Counted from the stretch's first letter, positions 18,339 through 27,362 are shown. The stretch: 64,000 nt of DNA from Hyphomicrobiales bacterium (GCA_900465675.1 UBJR01000007.1:186001-250000); one strand, 5' to 3'. Numbers and translations: made by a program. Notes: generated from the letters alone by a model not told the origin.

Positions 18339-18875
18339 ATGAGCCCACATACCACAGACACCGGAATGCAGGTCGAAACGCTCGGCCAATCCCTGACACG
18401 TATCGTCGATGTACTGGTTCCAGGTGGCCAGGGATGGCCAGCGGCGAGCGACGCGGGCGTTCAGCATGCAATTTTGATGCGTCTCCTCGACAAAAAGGGA
18501 GACGCCGGCCTTGCCGCGCTGTCCGGCACGTTGGCGAGGTACGGCTTCGACAATCCTCGCGGCACGCAGGACGAGATCGATGCCACAGTCAGGCTGGAAG
18601 CCGAGGAACCTCTGCTCTTTCAGCGGCTCCGCTCGCAAGTCAATTACGCCTACTATGAGAGCCCCGTTATCGTGTCCATGATCGATCGGAGTGGGACCCC
18701 CTACAGCCTTATACCGCACCGCGATGGCTACAATCTGGCGCCCTTCGACGCCTCGACACAGACCCCGCGACACGGCCGTGGACGATGGACCCCGACGGGC
18801 GAGGTGAAGCCTGTCGATATTAGCGGACTTCAACTGCAAACACGCACGACCGAGAAGTGGGGCCTGGACAGATGA
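18339..18875 (+). CDS. Small subunit of GMC dehydrogenase (gluconate 2-dehydrogenase subunit 3-like)
   Basis: A 178-residue protein resembling the subunit 3 family that accompanies GMC-type membrane dehydrogenases and helps maturation or export of the large subunit. The matching segments are weak but characteristic: VETLGQSLTRIVDVLVP near the start, a YYESPVIVSMI-type stretch in the middle, and a Gly/Pro-rich end. No twin-arginine or Sec signal is evident at its N-terminus, unlike classic examples. It overlaps the GMC gene by ATGA (18872-18875), which supports a stoichiometric partnership. Assignment rests mainly on this context. Confidence 0.6.
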   Translation: MSPHTTDTGMQVETLGQSLTRIVDVLVPGGQGWPAASDAGVQHAILMRLLDKKGDAGLAALSGTLARYGFDNPRGTQDEIDATVRLEAEEPLLFQRLRSQVNYAYYESPVIVSMIDRSGTPYSLIPHRDGYNLAPFDASTQTPRHGRGRWTPTGEVKPVDISGLQLQTRTTEKWGLDR

Positions 18876-20509
18876 ACATGCACGAAGACGTCAAGGACTG
18901 TGACGTAGTAATCGTCGGTTCGGGAGCTTCCGGCGCTCTTGCGGCCATGGTGTTGGCACAGGGCGGTTTAAACGTGCTCTGTCTGGAGCAAGGCGACTGG
19001 ATCGACAGAAACGACCGAGCGCATTACCGTCCCGATTGGGCCTGGCAGCGCCAGGCGACTTGGAACCCCGATGTCAATTCTCGTGAAAACAGCGACGACT
19101 ATCCCGTCGATTCGGATTCCAGCCAGGTCTTGATGTGGAACAGTGTGGGTGGCTCGACAAATGTCTATGCCGCCATCTGGCCGCGCTACCGCCCATCCGA
19201 TTTCCGCAAGGGCGATGAGCACGGGCTTCAGCCTAACTGGCCGATCTGTTATGAGGACATCGCACCCTTTTACGAAAGGGTAGACCGGATCCTTGGGGTG
19301 AGCGGTCTGGCCGGCGACGCGGCGATGCCGACGCGTGACCAGTTCCCGACGCGGCCGCTGCCTTTCTCCAGCACGGCTCGCACACTTTCCCGTGCATTCG
19401 ACCGGCTGGGCTGGCACTGGTGGCCGGCGGAAGCAGGCGTGATCTCGGAAGATTATGACGGCCGCCCTGGATGCAATAGCTGCGGTCTCTGTTGGGGCTG
19501 CTCCCGTGCGTCAATGTCGCTCTATACATATTCCGTCTGGCCGAAGGCTCTGGAGGCAGGCGCGCGCCTGCAAACGAACGCGCGCGTTCTGCGGATCGAA
19601 AAGGGCAAAGATGGCAGGGCGACCGGTGTAGTTTGGAAGGACCGCATCAGCGGACAAACGCACCGAACGACCGCAAATGTCGTGGTTGTGGGGGCAAATG
19701 GCGTGGGCACACCTCGCCTGCTATTGGCATCCGACAATCTCGCAAACAGTTCGGACATGGTTGGCCGTAACCTTATGCACCACACCCTCGTCTCGGCGCA
19801 GATCCGCGTGGACGAAGCCGTTAACGGTCACATGGGTCACATCGTATCGCTCATCTCGCGGGAGTTCGCCGAAACCGACATATCGCGGGGTTTCGTAAAC
19901 GGGTTCAATTTCAATTGCTTGACGTCGACGCCATCCGCTGCCGAGCTCAGCAATGGATGGCTGGGAAGCAAACCAGGGCCATGGGGTGAGCACCATCACA
20001 GCTGGTTTAAGCAAAATTTCGGTCATGTGATCACGCTTCTGGGTATTGGCGACGATCTGCCCAATCCTGACAACAGGATCTGGCTCGACCCGACCGTGAC
20101 CGACTCAGACGGGCTGCCAGCTGTTCGGATGCACTACGCTCCAGGCGAGAACGACAAGCGCATGATGAACTTCATGCTGGATCGACTTCAGGACTTGGGA
20201 GAGGCCGCGGAAGCGAACGATATTCAGCTCAACGACTATCGCGATGCGCAGGGAATATATCGTACGCCGGCATGGCATCTATTGGGAACCTGCCGGATGG
20301 GCGAGGATCCTGAGACCTCGGTGGTCAATCGCTGGCATCAGACCTGGGATGTCCCGAACCTGTTCATCCTAGACGGATCGGTCTTCGCCACCGGCGGTGT
20401 CGTCAATCCAACGCCGACAGTATCTGCTCTGGCGCTCCGTGCCGCCGAATACATTCGCGACAATTATCGCGAGCTTTCGCGCTCGACCAAGGTATCGGTC
20501 GAGGCGTAA
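18872..20509 (+). CDS. GMC-family FAD oxidoreductase (gluconate/alcohol dehydrogenase type)
   Basis: A 545-residue GMC flavoprotein. It has the N-terminal FAD motif (DVVIVGSGASGALAAMVLA), a cysteine cluster around residue 200 (PGCNSCGLCWGC) as found in the iron-sulfur-bearing gluconate/glucose dehydrogenase group, and the C-terminal active-site region (WHLLGTCRMGEDP, then GGVVNPTPTVSALALRAAEYI) with the His and Asn pair. The start at 18872 is preferred because it gives the 4-base ATGA overlap with the small subunit. It probably oxidises a primary alcohol or sugar and passes electrons to the respiratory chain, with the aldehyde dehydrogenase acting next. Confidence 0.88.
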   Translation: MNMHEDVKDCDVVIVGSGASGALAAMVLAQGGLNVLCLEQGDWIDRNDRAHYRPDWAWQRQATWNPDVNSRENSDDYPVDSDSSQVLMWNSVGGSTNVYAAIWPRYRPSDFRKGDEHGLQPNWPICYEDIAPFYERVDRILGVSGLAGDAAMPTRDQFPTRPLPFSSTARTLSRAFDRLGWHWWPAEAGVISEDYDGRPGCNSCGLCWGCSRASMSLYTYSVWPKALEAGARLQTNARVLRIEKGKDGRATGVVWKDRISGQTHRTTANVVVVGANGVGTPRLLLASDNLANSSDMVGRNLMHHTLVSAQIRVDEAVNGHMGHIVSLISREFAETDISRGFVNGFNFNCLTSTPSAAELSNGWLGSKPGPWGEHHHSWFKQNFGHVITLLGIGDDLPNPDNRIWLDPTVTDSDGLPAVRMHYAPGENDKRMMNFMLDRLQDLGEAAEANDIQLNDYRDAQGIYRTPAWHLLGTCRMGEDPETSVVNRWHQTWDVPNLFILDGSVFATGGVVNPTPTVSALALRAAEYIRDNYRELSRSTKVSVEA

Positions 20510-20545
20510 CTCAACCTCTCTACGACACAACAGCGGACGAATTTG

Positions 20546-21421
20546 ATGGATCTTGTGAAATTCCTGTTCGACCTCACGGCTTTCGCGTCGATCATGATCC
20601 TCGTGGTGAGTGGCCTGGCTGTCATCGCCAGCCTTATGGGAATTTTCAATATGGCTCATGGGGAGTTCGTACTTCTCGGGGCCTATGTCGTCTTTCTTTG
20701 CCAGGTGAGCGGCGTACCGACATGGCTTGGAATGGTCATGGCGCCCTTCATCGTTGCTCTTGTTGGACTGGTGATCGAGAGAACTGTCATCCGGCGTCTT
20801 TACGGCGCTCCGATTACTGCCATGCTGGCGACTTTCGCGATAGGTTTGACGGTTCGCGAAGGGGTAAGGTTCGCGATCGCCGGCAAATACTACGAAATCG
20901 CCGCCCCAATTCCGGGCGTCTTCTCCCTCGGGGGCGTTGATTTTTCTATTTGGCGTGCTCTGATCATAGGCGTGACCCTCTGCATCATGGCTCTGTCCAT
21001 CTATGTCATTCGGTGCACCCGGTTTGGTTTGCAGATCCGCGGATCTCTAGAAAATGCGGCGCTAGCAAGGGCGTCGGGTCTATCTACGGATCGCCTTTAC
21101 TGCTGGACTTTCGCGATTGGCGCGGGTTTGGCGGGCCTCGCCGGGGCGCTGATGGTTCCGCTTTTCTCGTTGTCGGCCGACCTTGGTCTACAATTCCTCG
21201 TACAAGCCTTCCTGGCGGTGATGCTTGGTGGTGTCGGCACTTTTGAAGGCCCCGTGCTTGGCGGCGCTTTGATGGGAAGCCTCATACCTGGCGTGCAGTG
21301 GGCACGCGAGTACCTCGGCATTGCTGATTTTATCAGTCCCGTCGCAGGGGAAGTCTTTATCTACGTCCTGATCCTTCTGACTGTGAAGATGCGCCCACAG
21401 GGAATTCTTCGGCGCAATTAA
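20546..21421 (+). CDS. Branched-chain amino acid/urea-type ABC permease (LivH/UrtB-like)
   Basis: A membrane permease of 291 residues, about eight hydrophobic segments. Family features are the FNMAHGEFVLLGAYV segment near the start, the cytoplasmic loop with RGSLENAALARASGLSTDRLY, and GGVGTFEGPVLGGALMGSLI near the end. The ATG at 20546 is used; a TTG just before it is also open. It opens a five-gene set (permease, binding protein, permease, two ATPases) reading in the same direction. The binding protein sits second, between the permeases. Substrate is likely an amide, urea derivative or amino acid. Confidence 0.88.
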   Translation: MDLVKFLFDLTAFASIMILVVSGLAVIASLMGIFNMAHGEFVLLGAYVVFLCQVSGVPTWLGMVMAPFIVALVGLVIERTVIRRLYGAPITAMLATFAIGLTVREGVRFAIAGKYYEIAAPIPGVFSLGGVDFSIWRALIIGVTLCIMALSIYVIRCTRFGLQIRGSLENAALARASGLSTDRLYCWTFAIGAGLAGLAGALMVPLFSLSADLGLQFLVQAFLAVMLGGVGTFEGPVLGGALMGSLIPGVQWAREYLGIADFISPVAGEVFIYVLILLTVKMRPQGILRRN

Positions 21422-21437
21422 AAAAAGGGGAAGAAGC

Positions 21438-22664
21438 GTGACAACGTCAAAACACAATCTTTCAAGGCGCCGATTTCTGACTGGTGCCGGTCAACTTGCC
21501 GCAGCCGGTTGGATAGCGGGCGCCGGTGGTTGGGTACTGAAGCCAAGCTGGGCAAATGCCGCTGGTCCGATCAAGGTTGGCATCGCTGCCGACATGTCGG
21601 GGGGCTTGGCGGTCTACGGCAACACTCACTGGCAAGCGGCTCAGTTTGCGGCAAAACAGATCAATGACGCGGGCGGAATTCTCGGCCGTCCTGTTGAATT
21701 GTATCTTGAGGATACAGCGTCGGATCCCGGAAAATCAGTCGCCAACGTCCAGCGCCTTATTAGCCGGCACGAGGTGGACATGGTGATGGGCGGAGCCCTT
21801 TCCTCCACCCGCGAAGCCATGAAGGTGCCAGTCATCAAACGAGCAAAAAAGCTATTCGTCTATCCTCAGCACTACGAGGGTGGCGATTGCACCGAAGGAC
21901 TATTCTGTACGGCGGCAACGTCCGCCCATCAGCTCGGTCACATGATCCCCTATCTCATCAAAACGGCTGGCGCCAAGCGCTTCGTGCTCACCGGCGCGAA
22001 CTATCAGTGGCCTCAGGTGACCAACAAAATCGCGCGACAGCTCATCGAAGCAAACGGCGGGGAGGTCGTGTTCGAGGAATATTATCCGATCGACCAGATG
22101 GAGTATTCCGCAACTGTCGCGAAGATTATGAAAGAAAAGCCGGACCATGTGCTGAATACCCTGATCCCTCCGGGGATGCAGGGCTTCATGAAGCAGCTTT
22201 ACGAGGCCGGATTCAGCAAGAACGGAGGATCACAGTCGATCATCCACCTGGACGAAAACGCTGTGAACTTCGTAGCGCCCGAGGTCCTTAACGGTTGCTA
22301 TAGCGCGCTCGACTTCTTCCACACGGTCGATGACCCATACTCTCAGCAACTGCTCAAGGAGTATGATCAGATGTTCCCGAAAAGCCCCTATCTTTTCACG
22401 GCTGGAATAAGCAGCACGGGCAGCTGGCGCGGGCTGAAATTCTTCGAGCAAGCGGTTATCAAGACGAATGGAGACCTCTCCCTCGAAGCCCTTTCGCAGG
22501 CTTACTCGACTGCCTCGCTGGACAAGGGCCCGGGAGGGCCTTCCAGGATCGATGCTCCGACCCACGCGGTCGCCCTAAACATCTATTTCGCCCAGATGAC
22601 GGACGGCAAATGGAAAATCATCGACAAGCGCGAGATGGTGCCGCCGGGCGCCTGCCGCGCCTGA
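21438..22664 (+). CDS. Substrate-binding protein of amide/urea/branched-chain type, Tat-exported
   Basis: A 408-residue periplasmic binding protein of the fold-type-I family near UrtA and FmdD. The N-terminus has a twin-arginine signal (SRRRFLTGAGQLAAAGW) ending near SWANAA, so it should be exported folded. Mature segments such as KVGIAADMSGGLAVYGN and GGILGRPVELYLEDTASDP are typical. The start is GTG, with GGGGAAG 5-11 bases upstream. A GC-rich hairpin follows the stop codon, probably keeping this gene's mRNA more abundant than that of the permeases. It belongs to the same broad family as the signal-less sensor at 12881, which may share its ligand. Confidence 0.88.
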   Translation: MTTSKHNLSRRRFLTGAGQLAAAGWIAGAGGWVLKPSWANAAGPIKVGIAADMSGGLAVYGNTHWQAAQFAAKQINDAGGILGRPVELYLEDTASDPGKSVANVQRLISRHEVDMVMGGALSSTREAMKVPVIKRAKKLFVYPQHYEGGDCTEGLFCTAATSAHQLGHMIPYLIKTAGAKRFVLTGANYQWPQVTNKIARQLIEANGGEVVFEEYYPIDQMEYSATVAKIMKEKPDHVLNTLIPPGMQGFMKQLYEAGFSKNGGSQSIIHLDENAVNFVAPEVLNGCYSALDFFHTVDDPYSQQLLKEYDQMFPKSPYLFTAGISSTGSWRGLKFFEQAVIKTNGDLSLEALSQAYSTASLDKGPGGPSRIDAPTHAVALNIYFAQMTDGKWKIIDKREMVPPGACRA

Positions 22665-22671
22665 CTCGGCC

Positions 22672-22702
22672 CCCGGCGGCGGGTCCTCCAGCCGCCGCCG
22701 GG
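22672..22702 (+). promoter_or_regulatory. Intercistronic hairpin after binding-protein gene
   Basis: A perfect 11-bp stem (CCCGGCGGCGG at 22672-22682 pairing with CCGCCGCCGGG at 22692-22702) around a 9-base loop lies between the binding-protein stop and the next permease. There is no T-run after it, so it is more likely an mRNA-stabilising or attenuating element than a full terminator. Confidence 0.65.
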
Positions 22703-22734
22703 AGTGAGTTCATGCAAAGATTGAAAGTCCTACG

Positions 22735-23787
22735 ATGGTGGAGCCGCGCTTGCCTATTTCTAGACTTCTGATCATCGAGCTAGCAGCGCTGATCGCCCTG
22801 CTGCTTCTTGGAACCTTAAGCGGAGGCTACGAGCAGACGATCGTCACCAAGCTCGTCCTGCTTTCCCTGCTCGCAATCAGTTTCGACCTTTGCTGGGGAT
22901 ATTCAGGCATCATGGCGTTCGGCCAAGCCTTGTTCTTTGGGTCCGCAGGATACGTGGTGGCGCTGCTGAACCTGCACTGGTCGGTACACGATTTCTTTCT
23001 GGTGGCTTTCGCTGGCGGGCTGACCGGCGCTGTTGGTTCGGCTCTCGTGGGATGGTTTCTACTTCTCACCCGGCGCAAGGTCGAAATCATTTTCGTGTCC
23101 CTGGGTACGCTGAGCACCTCTTATATCGCGGAACGCCTGGCGGGGGGCTGGCAGGCCATCGGGGCGGCCAACGGGCTTTCGATCTCCGACCCTCTCACGG
23201 TGGGCTCATATGAGATGTATTCTGGCCCCGCCTTCTTCTATACAGCGGTCGCACTATTACTTGCCATCTATTGCTTGTCGCGATGGCTCGTGAGATCGCA
23301 ATTCGGTCTCGTGCTCAGCGGCATTCGGCAGAACGAAGAGCGGCTGGCTTTCTTTGGCTACCGGATACAAGTCTTCAAGGCGATCGTCTTCATCTTCGCA
23401 GGTGCTATCGCCGGTCTCGCTGGCGCGCTGTTCAGTTTCCACGAAAGCTATATAGGGCCTAACAATATTGGTTTCCTTCAATCGACCTATGCTGGGCTCT
23501 ATGCCCTCTTCGGTGGACCTGGCACCTTACTTGGCCCCGTTCTCGGTGTCTTTGCGATCGAAGGGTTGGGATTTGCGCTGTCAGACATTGATGTCATCCG
23601 AGGTATTTGGCCCGCGATTATGGGTGTGTTGATGCTGGTCGTGGTGGTTTATCGACCAACCGGGCTAATGGGTTTGATGCTGAACGGCCGCAAGAGTGGA
23701 CCGAGCCGCTTCGCCCGCGAGTTGCCGTTTGACCAGGACCAGTCGTCCAAGCCGCAGGAGGTCGCAGATGTCTCTGCTCGAGGTTAA
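22735..23787 (+). CDS. Branched-chain amino acid/urea-type ABC permease (LivM/UrtC-like)
   Basis: A 350-residue permease with about nine hydrophobic segments. LivM hallmarks are the SFDLCWGYSGIMAFGQALFFGSAGY segment, the LSGIRQNEERLAFFGYRI coupling loop and GGPGTLLGPVLGVFAIEGL near the C-terminus. The last 30 residues form a hydrophilic tail that overlaps the start of the downstream ATPase gene by 20 bases, so the two are translationally coupled. It pairs with the LivH-like permease at 20546 to form the channel. Confidence 0.88.
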   Translation: MVEPRLPISRLLIIELAALIALLLLGTLSGGYEQTIVTKLVLLSLLAISFDLCWGYSGIMAFGQALFFGSAGYVVALLNLHWSVHDFFLVAFAGGLTGAVGSALVGWFLLLTRRKVEIIFVSLGTLSTSYIAERLAGGWQAIGAANGLSISDPLTVGSYEMYSGPAFFYTAVALLLAIYCLSRWLVRSQFGLVLSGIRQNEERLAFFGYRIQVFKAIVFIFAGAIAGLAGALFSFHESYIGPNNIGFLQSTYAGLYALFGGPGTLLGPVLGVFAIEGLGFALSDIDVIRGIWPAIMGVLMLVVVVYRPTGLMGLMLNGRKSGPSRFARELPFDQDQSSKPQEVADVSARG

Positions 23788-24502
23788 GGGTGGTACGAAA
23801 AAATACGGCGTATTTACCGCCCTCAAGGACGTGAGCTTTGCCGTTGGTCCCAATACGTTCCATGGACTCATCGGCCCGAACGGGTCTGGTAAAAGCACAC
23901 TTCTCAAAGCCATATCAGGCGCTCATTATATGAATTCCGGCGCTGTGCTTTTCCAAGGTGAAGATGTCACGCGACAGCCGGCATACCGGCGCTCGCGCGT
24001 GGGAATGAGCTTAAAGTTTCAGATCACGTCAGTCCTGCCCGAATTGTCGCTTTTCGACAATCTTCTTCTCGCCAAGCAGGCGCGGCAGTCTATTTTTGCT
24101 CTTGTCCGTTCCGCAACAGCAAAAGCGATGCGCGACGAAATCATGATCGATCTCGAGCGGTTTGGCTTGGGCCGCCGCGCCCATGAGCCAGCCGGGATTC
24201 TGAGCCACGGTCAGCAGCAATGGCTTGAAATCGCGATGGCCGTAACGCAGAGACCTAAGCTGCTGTTGCTTGATGAGCCTACTGGAGGAATGAGCCTGGA
24301 AGAACGGCGGGCTACGGGCGAATTCCTACAGCCTCTGAAACCGTCAACCACACTGATCATCGTTGAGCACGATCTCGATTTCATCCGCACCATCTGCGAC
24401 ACCGTCACGGTGCTTGATCAGGGTCAAGTCATCTTTAACGGACCAACGTCAGACCTTGATGCATCTGAAGAGGTCAAACGCATTTACACAACACGGACGT
24501 AA
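23768..24502 (+). CDS. ABC transporter ATPase (LivG/UrtD-like)
   Basis: A 244-residue ATPase energising the adjacent permeases. Visible motifs: Walker A (GPNGSGKSTLLK), a signature region that reads LSHGQQQWLEIAMA, Walker B (LLLLDEPTGGM) and the H-loop (IIVEHDLDFIR). The signature begins LSHGQ rather than LSGGQ, as in other UrtD-type proteins. The frame is open upstream to 23696, but the ATG at 23768 has AGGAGG 7 bases before it and gives the standard N-terminus MSLLEVKGGTKKYG. Confidence 0.9.
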   Translation: MSLLEVKGGTKKYGVFTALKDVSFAVGPNTFHGLIGPNGSGKSTLLKAISGAHYMNSGAVLFQGEDVTRQPAYRRSRVGMSLKFQITSVLPELSLFDNLLLAKQARQSIFALVRSATAKAMRDEIMIDLERFGLGRRAHEPAGILSHGQQQWLEIAMAVTQRPKLLLLDEPTGGMSLEERRATGEFLQPLKPSTTLIIVEHDLDFIRTICDTVTVLDQGQVIFNGPTSDLDASEEVKRIYTTRT

Positions 24503-24505
24503 AAC

Positions 24506-25192
24506 ATGCTCGAGGTCAAAAATCTATCCGCAGGGTATGGAAGCAGCCGCGTCTTGTTTGGCATCTCGGCAAAATTCGCTGGCACGGGCGGAACTGCAAT
24601 TCTCGGGCGCAACGGCGCGGGGAAAACGACCTTTTTGAAGGCGGTGATGGGAGAACTCGATGCCTCTTCGGGAGATATCCTTCTCGCAGGCAAGTCGTTA
24701 ACGCTCTGCAACACCGTGCAACGTGTCGATCTAGGAATAGGTTATGTTCCCCAAGAGCATTCGATATTCGCGGGCCTTACCGTCAGGGAAAATTTGCTCC
24801 TGGGCGCTATGGGCAAGCGTGGCCAGAAGGAGATCGACACAGTCGTGGATTTCTTTCCCAAGCTTGGCGACAGGCTCAGGCAGATTAGCGGGACTCTGTC
24901 GGGCGGGGAAAGAAAGATGCTGGCGATCGGGCGCGCGTTGATGGGGCGCCCCAAGATCCTTATGCTGGACGAACCGACAGAAGGCGTCTGGTTCGGTGTA
25001 ATCGATGAAATCGGCGACCGGCTCGAACGTCTTTCACGAGAGATAGCCGTCGTCATCGTTGAACAGCATCTTGAAATGGCCCTTCGCCTAGCAAGCAACG
25101 TGCTGGTCATTGATCGTGGACAGGTGTCGATGTCCGGAACTCCCGAAGAAGTCCGTAACGATCCGTTGTTCCTTAAGAGCATCGCGGTGTGA
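24506..25192 (+). CDS. ABC transporter ATPase (LivF/UrtE-like)
   Basis: A 228-residue ATPase, second of the pair. Motifs: Walker A (GRNGAGKTTFLKAVMG), signature (LSGGERKMLAIGRALM), Walker B (ILMLDEPTEGV) and H-loop (VIVEQHLEMAL). The D-loop region reads EGVWFGVIDEIGD, where many LivF proteins have EGLAP; UrtE-type proteins commonly carry W here, which fits an amide/urea-like substrate. It starts 3 bases after the previous stop. Confidence 0.9.
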   Translation: MLEVKNLSAGYGSSRVLFGISAKFAGTGGTAILGRNGAGKTTFLKAVMGELDASSGDILLAGKSLTLCNTVQRVDLGIGYVPQEHSIFAGLTVRENLLLGAMGKRGQKEIDTVVDFFPKLGDRLRQISGTLSGGERKMLAIGRALMGRPKILMLDEPTEGVWFGVIDEIGDRLERLSREIAVVIVEQHLEMALRLASNVLVIDRGQVSMSGTPEEVRNDPLFLKSIAV

Positions 25193-25222
25193 CTTCACAT
25201 AGTAAGAGCATGGGACGGTTGT

Positions 25223-26455
25223 ATGGCAGACATTGTTGTTCTCGGGGCTGGAATGGTTGGTATCACAACCGCGCTCGCTTTGCAGGAAAGGGGCCATGAA
25301 TGTGTTGTCGTCGATAAGAACGCACCGGGGCTGGAGACAAGTTACGGCAATGCCGGGCTGATACAAAGCGAAGCTGTCGAACCATATGCGCTCCCGGTCA
25401 ATCCCATTGATCTCATGCGCATGGCGTTTGGTCTCCATAACGCCGTGAGTCTAAACCCGACTTACGTAATGAAAAATTTTCGGGCACTGCTCGGTTATTG
25501 GGTGTCCTCTCAAAAATCGCGCCATGGCGAACTTTCGCGATACTGGGCGCCTCTGGTCCAGGCGGCGACCAGCCACCACGGTGCTCTTGCAGAAGCAGCA
25601 AACGCGAACAGTTTGATCAAACGAGAAGGGTTCTGGGAGGCATATCGCGACCCCCGACGCCTCGCAAGAGCAGTACAGGATGCTGAAAGGCGCAAAGCTG
25701 TCTACGGAGCTGATTTCCGATCCTACGATAGCAAGGCACTTTCGACAAACGAGCCCGCGCTCAAGCCAGGGCTGGCCGGGGCCATCCATTGGCCAGACAC
25801 GTGGAGCTGCGTCGATCCCGGTGCTTTGGTGACCGCCTATGCGAGACTGTTCGTCCAACGCAATGGCAACATCATTCGGGGAGATGCAACTTCGCTGGAG
25901 AAAGCTGGTGACGGATGGCGCGTGGCAGGCGTTGAGGCAGAGCGTGCGGTTATCGCACTTGGTCCATGGACGCCGCAGCTTCTCGCCAAGTTCGACTACG
26001 CAGTCCCGATGATTTCAAAGCGCGGGTACCATTTGCACTTCGGCGGAAGACATGGACTGCGGCGACCAATGCTCCTCTCCGACGATTCCGTGGTTTTATC
26101 GCCAATGTCGAAGGGTTTGCGGATCGCGACCGCAGCCGAGTTAGCTCAGTTGCCGTCTCCCGATCTTCCGCGCCAACTGGTGCGAGGAGAGAGAGCCGCA
26201 AGAGCCCTGTTGGATTTTGAAGAACCCGTTGAAGCACGCCCCTGGAATGGTATCCGGCCCTGCCTTCCTGGGATGCTGCCCGTGATACGCGAGGCGCCGC
26301 GCCATCCCGGGCTCTGGATCCATTTTGGGCACGGGCATCAAGGCTTCACGCTCGGACCAGTGACCGCTCAGCTGCTCGCGCGGGCTATGGACGGGGAAAG
26401 GTCGGCAGTCAGCAATTTTGGTGGTCCCAAGTTTACGTTTCCACAAATCGACTAA
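25223..26455 (+). CDS. FAD-dependent D-amino-acid dehydrogenase-like oxidoreductase
   Basis: A 410-residue DAO-family flavoprotein similar to DadA. The dinucleotide-binding motif is at the very start (IVVLGAGMVGITTALALQERGH), followed by the DadA-like substrate segment (ETSYGNAGLIQSEAVEPYALP). At the C-terminus the FAD-closing region reads GLWIHFGHGHQGFTLGPVTAQLLA. Such enzymes deaminate a D-amino acid to a 2-oxo acid with electrons to the quinone pool. Following the transporter and near an N-acyl-D-amino-acid deacylase, it fits the next step: deacylate, then oxidise the D-amino acid. The exact amino acid is unknown. Confidence 0.85.
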   Translation: MADIVVLGAGMVGITTALALQERGHECVVVDKNAPGLETSYGNAGLIQSEAVEPYALPVNPIDLMRMAFGLHNAVSLNPTYVMKNFRALLGYWVSSQKSRHGELSRYWAPLVQAATSHHGALAEAANANSLIKREGFWEAYRDPRRLARAVQDAERRKAVYGADFRSYDSKALSTNEPALKPGLAGAIHWPDTWSCVDPGALVTAYARLFVQRNGNIIRGDATSLEKAGDGWRVAGVEAERAVIALGPWTPQLLAKFDYAVPMISKRGYHLHFGGRHGLRRPMLLSDDSVVLSPMSKGLRIATAAELAQLPSPDLPRQLVRGERAARALLDFEEPVEARPWNGIRPCLPGMLPVIREAPRHPGLWIHFGHGHQGFTLGPVTAQLLARAMDGERSAVSNFGGPKFTFPQID

Positions 26456-26633
26456 GGGGGATGGTTGATCTGCGGAGATAACCGCCACACAACACTGAGA
26501 TCGTTGCCGGCGCCGGACGGGCAAGACGCTTGATCGCGTCTGCAATGGAGGGAGTTTAAAAAGCTAGTTTCCTGTGCAACTTTTCGTGCATATGCTGTCT
26601 TCCTACTCATAATTCGGTCGAAACATGATGATC

Positions 26634-26653
26634 TTGAGCGAGCGGTCGCTCAA
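26634..26653. terminator. Bidirectional hairpin between convergent genes
   Basis: A perfect 8-bp stem (TTGAGCGA and TCGCTCAA) with a GCGG loop lies in the 217-base gap between the convergent DadA-like gene and GntR gene. Only a short AAATTT follows, so termination strength is uncertain. The rest of the gap shows no gene. Confidence 0.5.
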
Positions 26654-26672
26654 ATTTGCTGCCGGCATCCCA

Positions 26673-27362
26673 TCATTGCGCACCGCCAATCGATTCCACC
26701 AGGTTCGATATCGTGTCCTTTAGGCTTTCGATGTGGCACTTCATCGCCTGGGCGGCGCCAGTCTCGTCGAGGGAGATAATGGCGTTGATGATCTGTCGAT
26801 GTTCCAACGCTGACTTCCTCATCAAGCCCGGATGGTAGCTGATCTGGCGCCGATAGGGTTCCAGGCGTTGACGCAGAGCCCACGCCTGTTCAGCGAGAAA
26901 TCGATTCCTGCCCGCGGAATAGATCGCATCGTGAAACTGAACATTCGCTGCATAAAAGGCAGCTGGGCGCGACATTTCCACCGCTCTCTCACATTCGGCT
27001 TGTGCCGTCTCCATCGCGTTGTGATCTTTGACATTGCTGCGTCGTGCCGCCAGACGAGCCAGTTCAATTTCAAAAATCGCCATGGTCTCCACCATTTCCT
27101 CGATGGTCCGGTGCGAGGGGCGGGCAACGTAAGATCCCTGATGCGCGCGAATTTCGACCAACCCGCTTGCTGTGAGCGATTTTAATGCCTCACGCACCGG
27201 CGTTCTCGATAAACCAAACCGCAGCCCGACCTCAATTTCGTCAAGCTTCGTTCCCGGACGGAGGGAGCCGTTGAGTATCTCCTCTTCCAACTTCAGCCGC
27301 AAACTTTCAGTTCGCGTTTGCGCAACGGGCATTGGCTCAATTTTCTTTTTCGAACTTGCCAC
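26673..27362 (-). CDS. GntR-family regulator, FCD subfamily
   Basis: A regulator of about 229 residues. The N-terminal winged helix is clear (LKLEEEILNGSLRPGTKLDEIEVGLRFGLSRTPVREALKSL), followed by the all-helical FCD domain with its metal or ligand histidines (FHDAIYSAGRN; SALEHRQIINAI). The frame is open further upstream into the molybdoenzyme gene, but GTG 27362 has GAGG 5 bases before it; ATG 27332 is an alternative. It lies 46 bases downstream of the molybdoenzyme fusion and co-directional, and convergent with the DadA-like gene. It probably controls one of these two units. Confidence 0.87.
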   Translation of the reverse strand: MASSKKKIEPMPVAQTRTESLRLKLEEEILNGSLRPGTKLDEIEVGLRFGLSRTPVREALKSLTASGLVEIRAHQGSYVARPSHRTIEEMVETMAIFEIELARLAARRSNVKDHNAMETAQAECERAVEMSRPAAFYAANVQFHDAIYSAGRNRFLAEQAWALRQRLEPYRRQISYHPGLMRKSALEHRQIINAIISLDETGAAQAMKCHIESLKDTISNLVESIGGAQ

